The notes beneath the pieces were generated by a model, which saw nothing but the letters and a program-made list of their open reading frames with translations, was not told the DNA's origin and searched no databases. From the NCBI GenBank assembly GCA_964444625.1, contig CAYUHZ010000040.1, forward strand, positions 1-7,968: a stretch of DNA of 7,968 nt. Reading direction: 5' to 3'. Position 1 is the stretch's first letter, and each line of letters starts with the position of its first letter. Origin of the DNA: CAYUHZ01 sp964444625. GTDB taxonomy: Bacteria; Patescibacteriota; Patescibacteriia; Patescibacteriales; GWC2-42-12. The translations under genes were made by a program, and so were the position numbers. This document shows, piece after piece, positions 1-5,175 of the stretch.

Positions 1-1
1 A

Positions 2-1828
2 TATAAAAATTTCCGCAATCTAGAGGTCCTTTCAGAGCTACAAAGCAAACTGCCGGAACAAGCAGCCCAAGCCGTTGCTAAAGCGCAAGTGAAAATCCAA
101 GAACAAATCATTGAAAAATTTTCTCAGAGCACCGAAGGCAAGTCGGGTGAAATTTTCGCTAATTACGTCTTGGCTTTAAAAGGAAGCGAATCGGCTCACG
201 TAGAAATTTTAAATCAGCTGGCAAAAAACACCGGTTTGCCGGATGAAGTTGCGGCCGGCTTCCGCCAAGCCAAAAATGCGGTAGCTATTGAGTTTTCCCA
301 AAAAATAATCAAGCATCCAGCCGCCGAACAGATGATGGAGGAAATTGCTTCGGGCGATATTGACAAATTGCTGGTACTGGAAGACTTGGCCGATGCTCTG
401 CCAACCTCCAACGAAGTGAAGAATACCCTAGAGATAGCAAGGCAAAAGGGGTTGAATCTGGCAGTGCAAAAAATGTCGCAAATTCAATCAGTTGATGAAA
501 AAATAAATTTCTTAATCAAGGACGGCGTACCGGACGCTAAAAGCTTTGTTATGCTGGAAAAAATCCAAAACAAGCTTACTCCCGATCAACAAGCGCAAAT
601 GGCCGTTGTCCGTAACAAAGCATTTGAAATTTTTTCTGCTATCGTTGACAGCGCGGAAAACAGCGATAAACTGCTTTCGCGCTTGGCCGGAGACAGCCCG
701 AAAGACGTTGATCTGCTGTCAACAATCAAAAAAAATCTACCAGCCGGTCTGGCGCCGAAATTCGACCTGCTGGCGAAAAAACAGCTAGAAAAAATCGAAC
801 AAAGATTGTCCGATGAGACCGATATGAACAAACTGATGGAAATGAGAATTTCGTTGGACGAATCACCAGGAGCGCAAGAATTGATGGACCAATTGTCTCC
901 GCAGATGGTTGAAAATATCAATAAAAAACAAGCGGAAAAAATCAGCCAAATCTTTGACCAAGCCGGCAGTGCAGAAAAAATGGTCAAATTGGCCAACCAA
1001 TACAATAGTTTGTTGGAGCAATATCCGAGTGTTGCCAAAAGTTTTCAAGAAAAAAACCCCGACTTGATCAAGAATATCGCCGCCGGACAAACCGCCAGAA
1101 TACAGGCTGAGTTAAAAGCGGCGGGCGGTCCAGAACGAATGAACGAGATTATCAAAAATTTACAGGCTGCTGGTCTAGATAAGTTGAAAGGCAGTATGCC
1201 ACCAGAAATGAAAAAGCAAATCGGCGCTGAAATGAAAAATTTCGCAAAAAACACGGAGAAAGAAAAATTCATGAATGAAATAAAAAATAGGCTGGGCGAT
1301 AAGTTCAATGCCGATGAAGCGGCTAAAATGTTTGATGATGTAATCGGCAAAATGATTGATGCCGGTGGCGATATGCCCGATGAAGCAAAAATCGCCGAGA
1401 TGAAAGCGAACATGAAGCAACAAATGAGCCAAACTATGGCAGAAGAGCAGAAACGTCAAATGATTCAACGGCAAGTGGATGAAGAATTGACAAAAAACAC
1501 CTCCGGACAAGGTCCTTCGGCCGGAGAATTAACGGAAAAAATCATGCGCGACGCACAAGCTCAAAACATAACCGCTCCTCCCAGTCAAAAGGAGATAGAA
1601 CGGATCAAAACGGAAATGGAAGCCAAGACAAGAGCCGAAGCAGAGCGGCGGGCAAAGCAAAGCATTCCGCAAGCTCCGCCGGCCAACGCGCCAGTGTCAC
1701 CCGATATTTCAACCGCTCCTCCTGCCAGCACTCCAACCGGACCAACGCTCGAAGAGATTGAGCGGATGAAATTAGAAGCGATGCAACGAATGATGCCGCC
1801 GAACATTCCAACCGGACCGATACAATAA
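2..1828 (+). CDS. 5'-truncated long helical protein, DUF5667-like at its visible N-terminal end
   Basis: The reading frame is open from the first bases of the window, so the true start lies upstream; the GTG at 89 is internal. 608 residues are visible. The first ~40 (with NLEVLSELQSKLPEQAAQAV at about 7-26) resemble the end of the DUF5667 domain found in many Patescibacteria proteins. DUF5667 proteins usually have a membrane anchor and helical N-terminal part, which would lie outside the window. The rest is rich in Lys, Glu, Gln, Ala and Met, has almost no aromatic residues and no Cys, and looks like extended alpha helix or coiled coil built from degenerate modules. The last ~80 residues are Pro/Ala-rich linkers around two related helices (EIERIKTEMEA and EIERMKLEAMQ). 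No catalytic motif is visible. Function is unknown; an extracytoplasmic scaffold role is only a guess. The gene ends at TAA and is followed by a hairpin terminator. Confidence 0.85.
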   Translation, partial: YKNFRNLEVLSELQSKLPEQAAQAVAKAQVKIQEQIIEKFSQSTEGKSGEIFANYVLALKGSESAHVEILNQLAKNTGLPDEVAAGFRQAKNAVAIEFSQKIIKHPAAEQMMEEIASGDIDKLLVLEDLADALPTSNEVKNTLEIARQKGLNLAVQKMSQIQSVDEKINFLIKDGVPDAKSFVMLEKIQNKLTPDQQAQMAVVRNKAFEIFSAIVDSAENSDKLLSRLAGDSPKDVDLLSTIKKNLPAGLAPKFDLLAKKQLEKIEQRLSDETDMNKLMEMRISLDESPGAQELMDQLSPQMVENINKKQAEKISQIFDQAGSAEKMVKLANQYNSLLEQYPSVAKSFQEKNPDLIKNIAAGQTARIQAELKAAGGPERMNEIIKNLQAAGLDKLKGSMPPEMKKQIGAEMKNFAKNTEKEKFMNEIKNRLGDKFNADEAAKMFDDVIGKMIDAGGDMPDEAKIAEMKANMKQQMSQTMAEEQKRQMIQRQVDEELTKNTSGQGPSAGELTEKIMRDAQAQNITAPPSQKEIERIKTEMEAKTRAEAERRAKQSIPQAPPANAPVSPDISTAPPASTPTGPTLEEIERMKLEAMQRMMPPNIPTGPIQ

Positions 1829-1835
1829 AAAAACA

Positions 1836-1865
1836 AAAACACTCCGATATAACGCGGGGTGTTTT
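1836..1865 (+). terminator. Intrinsic terminator after the long helical protein gene
   Basis: AAAACACTCC (1836-1845) pairs with GGGGTGTTTT (1856-1865) with one G-T wobble, around a 10-nt loop. The T stretch lies within the 3' arm, and an A-rich stretch precedes the stem. The hairpin starts 8 bases after the stop codon. The two other terminators in the window use the same A-rich/T-rich arm style. Confidence 0.75.
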
Positions 1866-2021
1866 GTAAATGAAGGTTTAAAGGAAAATTCAAATTTAAT
1901 AACCTACAAAATTTACCTCTACTCATTTTTTAGACAGTAAATTGGCGATTTAATGTGATTAATTTCGACTTTTGATTAAAAAATAACTATGCGTTCAAAA
2001 CGAACCGGACCAATACATACA

Positions 2022-2050
2022 TTAGCTAAAGATCCATGTTATGATATAAT
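2022..2050 (+). promoter_or_regulatory. Extended -10 promoter of the sdpR-sdpI operon
   Basis: A perfect -10 hexamer TATAAT (2045-2050) is preceded by TGA, giving an extended -10. The -35 candidate TTAGCT (2022-2027, 17-bp spacer) is weak, as is common for extended -10 promoters. Transcription would begin near 2057. This leaves a leader of only about 18 nt before the ATG at 2076, without a Shine-Dalgarno. Confidence 0.6.
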
Positions 2051-2069
2051 TAGATATATATCTAATTAT
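2046..2069. promoter_or_regulatory. 24-bp perfect palindrome, likely SdpR operator
   Basis: The half-site ATAATTAGATAT (2046-2057) is followed immediately by its exact reverse complement (2058-2069). The palindrome covers five of the six -10 bases and the predicted transcription start, and ends 6 bases before the ATG of the ArsR-type gene. Homodimeric winged-helix regulators bind such twofold sites and commonly repress their own promoter. The sequence shows the symmetry and position; that SdpR binds here is inference. Confidence 0.65.
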
Positions 2070-2075
2070 CTAAAT

Positions 2076-2351
2076 ATGTCATTATCAAAAACTTTCAACG
2101 CTTTCTCCGACCCCAATAGGCAAAAAATCTTGGATTTATTAAAAGAAAAAGAGTTAGCCGTTGCCGATATCGCCAAAAATCTTGATATCACCCTTGCCAC
2201 TCTCTCTCATCATCTTGACGTGCTGAAAAAAGCTGAGTTAATCAGCCGGCGACGGCAAGGGAAGCAAGTTTTTTATTCGCTTAACCTGAGCGTAGTGGAA
2301 GAAATAACTGAAAAAATTATCAAATTCCTTGCCGTTAAAAAGAAAAAATAA
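2076..2351 (+). CDS. sdpR: SdpR-like ArsR-family autorepressor
   Basis: A 91-residue winged-helix DNA-binding protein. It opens with MSLSKTFNAFSDPNRQKIL, the dimerisation helix and SDPxR motif of the ArsR/SdpR family. The helix-turn-helix follows (ADIAKNLDITLATLSHHLDVL, about 30-50, recognition helix TLSHHLDVL), then the wing (RRRQGKQVFYSL, 58-69) and a C-terminal helix ending in a Lys tail. There is no Cys or His metal site, so it is not a metal sensor. In Bacillus subtilis, SdpR (about 90 aa) represses sdpRI until SdpI, on sensing the SdpC toxin, sequesters it at the membrane. An upstream in-frame ATG at 1989 would add 29 residues, but these would be encoded by the promoter and palindrome and lie outside the family's usual length, so the ATG at 2076 is preferred. 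It is followed 9 bases later by sdpI. Confidence 0.9.
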   Translation: MSLSKTFNAFSDPNRQKILDLLKEKELAVADIAKNLDITLATLSHHLDVLKKAELISRRRQGKQVFYSLNLSVVEEITEKIIKFLAVKKKK

Positions 2352-2360
2352 CTTTAAAAT

Positions 2361-3020
2361 ATGGACAATCCGATTAAACCGACAGTAAAAACTGAAATCT
2401 TGCCAATTTTATTTTTAACAATTTCTTTGGGTTTATCTTTTTATTTTTACGCCAACTTTCCGGAGAAAGTCGCGTTGCATTGGAATTATCAGGGCGTGGT
2501 AGACGGTTATTCTAATAGGATCATAGGCGCCTTCAGCATACCGGCTATGCTCGTCGGCATCTACTTTCTCTTCCTGGCTCTGCCTTATCTGGATCCAAAG
2601 AAAGAACGCTATCTTGAATTTGCCAAAGTGTATCATTTATTCAAGGGATTAATTATCGGTTTGCTGTTTCTGGTTTATTGTGTGGTCGGAGCTTACAACT
2701 TGGGTTGCCTGATTAACGTGGGCTCGGTTATGCCGCTCTTGGTTGGCTTGATGTTTATTTTGATGGGCAACTACTTTGGCAAAATAAAAAATAATTGGTT
2801 TATTGGCATACGCACTCCTTGGACGCTATCATCGGAAAACGTATGGAACAAAACTCACCGGCTCAGTGGTTGGTTGTTTATAATTTTTGGGGCTATTATT
2901 ATTATTTCTCCTTTTTTGCCAAAATTTTATTCTACGTGGTTTTTTTTCGGCGGAATAATAATAGTAGTGCTAGTGCCAATGATCTATTCCTACATTCTAT
3001 ATCAACAGGAGAAAAAATAA
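2361..3020 (+). CDS. sdpI: SdpI-family membrane protein (immunity/signal transduction)
   Basis: A 219-residue inner-membrane protein with about six transmembrane helices (roughly 11-30, 54-75, 95-117, 121-137, 170-187, 190-213). The N-terminal part carries the DUF1648 signature PEKVALHWN (34-42) and GVVDGYSN (45-52). The C-terminal half carries the SdpI signature NYFGKIKNNWFIGIRTPWTL (137-156) followed by SENVWNKTHRLSGW. In B. subtilis, SdpI protects against the SdpC toxin and binds SdpR when toxin is present. The pairing with an sdpR-like gene 9 bases upstream strongly supports an sdpRI-type operon. No sdpA, sdpB or sdpC homologue is in the window, so the signal sensed here is unknown. The start ATG lacks a clear Shine-Dalgarno. 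Confidence 0.92.
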   Translation: MDNPIKPTVKTEILPILFLTISLGLSFYFYANFPEKVALHWNYQGVVDGYSNRIIGAFSIPAMLVGIYFLFLALPYLDPKKERYLEFAKVYHLFKGLIIGLLFLVYCVVGAYNLGCLINVGSVMPLLVGLMFILMGNYFGKIKNNWFIGIRTPWTLSSENVWNKTHRLSGWLFIIFGAIIIISPFLPKFYSTWFFFGGIIIVVLVPMIYSYILYQQEKK

Positions 3021-3030
3021 ATAAATAATT

Positions 3031-3059
3031 TTGTCCAATAATAAAACTCTTGCTATAAT
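3031..3059 (+). promoter_or_regulatory. Extended -10 promoter of the GH130 gene
   Basis: TTGTCC (3031-3036, four of six -35 consensus bases), a 17-bp spacer and TATAAT (3054-3059) preceded by TGC give an extended -10 promoter. Transcription would start near 3066, about 28 nt before the ATG at 3094. It uses the same TGN-TATAAT form as the sdpRI promoter. Confidence 0.65.
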
Positions 3060-3080
3060 AATATGGTGAGAGTTTTATTA
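3039..3080. repeat. 12-bp inverted repeat straddling the GH130 promoter's -10
   Basis: TAATAAAACTCT (3039-3050) and AGAGTTTTATTA (3069-3080) are exact reverse complements separated by 18 bp. The -10 hexamer sits in the gap. The left arm is inside the promoter spacer, and the right arm begins just after the predicted start site. Arm centres are 30 bp apart, close to three helical turns, so both arms face one side of the DNA. A regulator binding site is the best reading. A hairpin in read-through sdpRI mRNA is possible, but there is no clean T-run after it. Confidence 0.55.
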
Positions 3081-3093
3081 ATAAAGACAATCT

Positions 3094-4125
3094 ATGATCA
3101 CGGTAAAAAAACTTGGGCCGATATTGGAACCGACGAAATTAAATTTTGAAAGCAAGGCCGTTTTAAATCCTGCAGTCCATCAAGCAGGCGACAAAATTCA
3201 CGTAATTTATCGCGCAATCAACGAAGATCAAATATCTTGCCTCGGTTATGCCCAGCTTTCTGGTCCAGATAAGGTTGTTGAAAGATGGGACAAGCCATAT
3301 CTTGCCCCTCAAAATAAAAATGAGCGCAAGGGGATAGAAGATCCGAGAATCACCAAGATTGACGATATTTTTTATCTTACTTATGTTATTCACGATGGCA
3401 AAAACGCTATTACCGCCTATTCCGAAGGTACTGACCTGCTTAACTTAAAAAAACAGGGCGTGATAAGCCCGAAAATAAAATATCATGAAGCCAGTAAAAT
3501 ATTCACCTATTCAAAACTTAAGGACGATTATTATTTCTTTGAATCTTTTTATCAGGAATATTGCGGCAAGGATATTTTACTGTGGCATAAAGACTGTTTT
3601 CTTTTGCCAGAAAAAATCAACGATAAATATGTGCTCTTTCACCGCATACTGCCGGATGTACAAACTATGTTTTTTGAAGACTTTGGACAATTGAAAGATA
3701 AATATTTTTGGATCCATTATTTGATGCGCTTATCGGAAAACGTCTTACTTGAAGGCGAACACGGTTTTGAAGCAAGGCATGTTGGTGGTGGCGGACCGCC
3801 GATTAAAACCGATGAAGGTTGGCTAATGATCTATCACGCTACGCAAGAATTTAATAAAAAAAGGATTTACCATGCCGGCGTCGCTTTGCTTGATCTAGAA
3901 CATCCGAACAAATTGATCGCCCGACTACCCTATCCCTTGTTTTCTCCTACTAAAAGTTACGAGTTAAGAGGTCTGGTGAACAACGTTGTCTTTCCTACTG
4001 GCTCAGCTCTTTTTGGTGAAAATTTATGCATTTATTACGGGGCAGGAGACTCTTGCATCGCTCTAGCTCAAGTTAACTTGGAAAATTTGCTGGATGAATT
4101 ATTGAAATACAAAAAAAATAAATAA
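3094..4125 (+). CDS. GH130-family beta-mannoside phosphorylase/hydrolase
   Basis: A 343-residue five-bladed beta-propeller enzyme of glycoside hydrolase family 130, without signal peptide, so cytoplasmic. Family landmarks in order are NPAV (25-28), YRA (39-41), GIEDPRIT (80-87, whose Asp83 matches the conserved EDPR proton donor), LLPEKINDKYVLFHRILPD (170-188), HVGGGGPPIKTDEGWL (229-244), IYHA (246-249), VVFPTG (298-303) and YYGAGD (314-319). GH130 members cleave beta-1,4- or beta-1,2-mannosides, either phosphorolytically to mannose 1-phosphate or hydrolytically. Arg184 and the Arg/His at 228-229 could suit phosphate binding, but subfamily cannot be settled by eye. The gene is monocistronic: it has its own promoter, and a terminator directly after the TAA. 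No sugar transporter or mannosyltransferase is adjacent. The ATG at 3094 has no good Shine-Dalgarno. Confidence 0.85.
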   Translation: MITVKKLGPILEPTKLNFESKAVLNPAVHQAGDKIHVIYRAINEDQISCLGYAQLSGPDKVVERWDKPYLAPQNKNERKGIEDPRITKIDDIFYLTYVIHDGKNAITAYSEGTDLLNLKKQGVISPKIKYHEASKIFTYSKLKDDYYFFESFYQEYCGKDILLWHKDCFLLPEKINDKYVLFHRILPDVQTMFFEDFGQLKDKYFWIHYLMRLSENVLLEGEHGFEARHVGGGGPPIKTDEGWLMIYHATQEFNKKRIYHAGVALLDLEHPNKLIARLPYPLFSPTKSYELRGLVNNVVFPTGSALFGENLCIYYGAGDSCIALAQVNLENLLDELLKYKKNK

Positions 4126-4134
4126 TTGCATTTT

Positions 4135-4166
4135 AAAAAACACTTGATTTAAAAAGTGCTTTTTTT
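4135..4166. terminator. Shared (bidirectional) terminator between convergent genes
   Basis: AAAAAACACTT (4135-4145) pairs with AAGTG plus a T-run (4154-4166) around an 8-nt loop, with one unpaired C at 4159. A T-run follows on the + strand, and the complementary A-run gives a T-run on the - strand. It lies between the GH130 stop (4125) and the methyltransferase stop (4179), so it can serve both. Confidence 0.75.
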
Positions 4167-4178
4167 ATTAAAAAATTT

Positions 4179-4907
4179 CTACTTTTTTAAAATGGCGTAA
4201 TAATTATACTTGTCTTGGTAATTTTTTTCAACTTTAAGCCCAGTCGACTTAAAAAGTTTTTTCAGACCATACTGATTAAAGGCATGATAGTAACGTTGGC
4301 TAACACATTCTCCCTGGCTATTATTCCAATCAAATAAAATATCCCCAAAATCTAATTTTGATCGTCCACGAATTTTTTGCCAAAAATTTTTTAAAATCAA
4401 CTTCCTGAATTTCGCCCGCGACCATAGATTCCAAACCGTAATAATGATTTTACCTGTTGGTTTAATTTTATTTTTCATTTGCTTCAGAAATTTAAGACGC
4501 GAGGCAGCGCCAGGCAGATGATGCAAAACGGCGATACAAAAAATATAGTCAAAATCTTTTTCTGGCAATTCTTCTAATGCCAAAATATCCAAAACTTGAA
4601 ATCTGGAGCTTGAATCTTGAAATTTGCCTTCAAAATTTTTGGTTTGAAGGTTTTTTCTCGCCCTCTCAATAAGATCCACACTGCTGTCAATGCCGATGTA
4701 GTTTATTCTTTTATTGTCAAATAATTGAAGAAATCTGCCATTGCCACACCCTGCATCCAATATTTTATCGCCATCTTCTACCAAATCGGCTAATTTAACG
4801 ATTTCCGGCCACGCGGGCTTTTTTCTGGTTTGATTAAAAACTTCGGCAATCTCTTGATAATTTCGCTTGACTATTGCTAACAAATTTTTTTGAGTTTGTT
4901 GATCCAT
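4179..4907 (-). CDS. Class I SAM methyltransferase, Trm9/ALKBH8-like
   Basis: A 242-residue Rossmann-fold methyltransferase. Visible motifs are the SAM-binding motif I ILDAGCGNGRFL (49-60), the acidic loop GIDSS (72-76), an acidic VLDILALEELP region after strand 4 (105-115), CIAVLHHL (124-131), then IKPTGKIIITVWNLW (148-162), and RYYHAFNQYGLKKLF (205-219). The IAVxHHL, VW and RYYH-F combination is that of the Trm9/ALKBH8 methyltransferases, which methylate the carboxymethyl group on wobble uridine of tRNA in eukaryotes. Bacterial relatives are mostly uncharacterised, so the tRNA substrate is inference; a small-molecule substrate is possible. The start is supported by AGGA 7 bases before the ATG. 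The gene ends in TAG at the shared terminator. It is 268 bases downstream of recQ and probably has its own promoter. Confidence 0.85.
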   Translation of the reverse strand: MDQQTQKNLLAIVKRNYQEIAEVFNQTRKKPAWPEIVKLADLVEDGDKILDAGCGNGRFLQLFDNKRINYIGIDSSVDLIERARKNLQTKNFEGKFQDSSSRFQVLDILALEELPEKDFDYIFCIAVLHHLPGAASRLKFLKQMKNKIKPTGKIIITVWNLWSRAKFRKLILKNFWQKIRGRSKLDFGDILFDWNNSQGECVSQRYYHAFNQYGLKKLFKSTGLKVEKNYQDKYNYYAILKK

Positions 4908-4914
4908 GCTAAAT

Positions 4915-4918
4915 TCCT
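4915..4918 (-). promoter_or_regulatory. Ribosome binding site of the methyltransferase gene
   Basis: AGGA on the - strand with a 7-nt spacer to the ATG at 4907. It is one of only two clear Shine-Dalgarno matches next to a start in the window, and it fixes the start of this gene. Confidence 0.6.
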
Positions 4919-5175
4919 ATCATTTTAAAAAATAAAAGAGGCGAGTTTCTTGACCTGCGCCTGTTATTAATTTTGGGCATTCTCCAAGGTAGGTACGTAA
5001 ATATTTGAAAAATTTGTGGTCATATTTCTTTCGGTATGCGCTGCGGCATTTTCAGTTTTTACTATCTATTGTTTTTGCCTGATTGCCAAAGTTTGCACTC
5101 AAAATAAAAATCTACCCACCTTTGTTTCCTTCTTGTAATTAGCTGTTTTATATTCGCCTAATTTTAAAAAACAAA
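4919..5175. other. Intergenic region between recQ and the methyltransferase gene
   Basis: No gene is convincing here. A weak - strand promoter candidate is TTGGCA (5084-5089), 17 bp, GATAGT (5061-5066), about 155 nt before the methyltransferase start. TAAAAT (4922-4927) is a possible nearer -10, without a good -35. Two short adjacent open stretches on the - strand (reading ...VDFYFECKLWQSGKNNR-stop, and ...MTTNFSNIYVPTLENAQN-stop ending at 4967) look protein-like, but they are in different frames and lack ribosome sites. Confidence 0.35.

Noticed and set aside
586..1510. Long open frames on the - strand opposite the first gene.
   Set aside because: They are antisense shadows of a Lys/Glu-rich coding sequence, giving Phe/Ser-rich translations with no recognisable domain or ribosome site.
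1989..2075. An N-terminal extension of 29 residues on the SdpR-like protein from an upstream ATG.
   Set aside because: It would be encoded by the extended -10 promoter and the perfect palindrome, and it lies outside the ~90-residue length of SdpR. No ribosome site precedes it.
4967..5150. Two adjacent - strand open stretches with protein-like translations between recQ and the methyltransferase gene.
   Set aside because: Each is only about 30 codons, they are in different frames, and only an 18-codon piece has an ATG. Such lengths arise by chance, and I recognise no family.
5137..5163. A possible terminator after recQ (AATTAG pairing with CTAATT).
   Set aside because: The stem is only 6 bp, AT-rich, with a 15-nt loop and no T-run following on the - strand.
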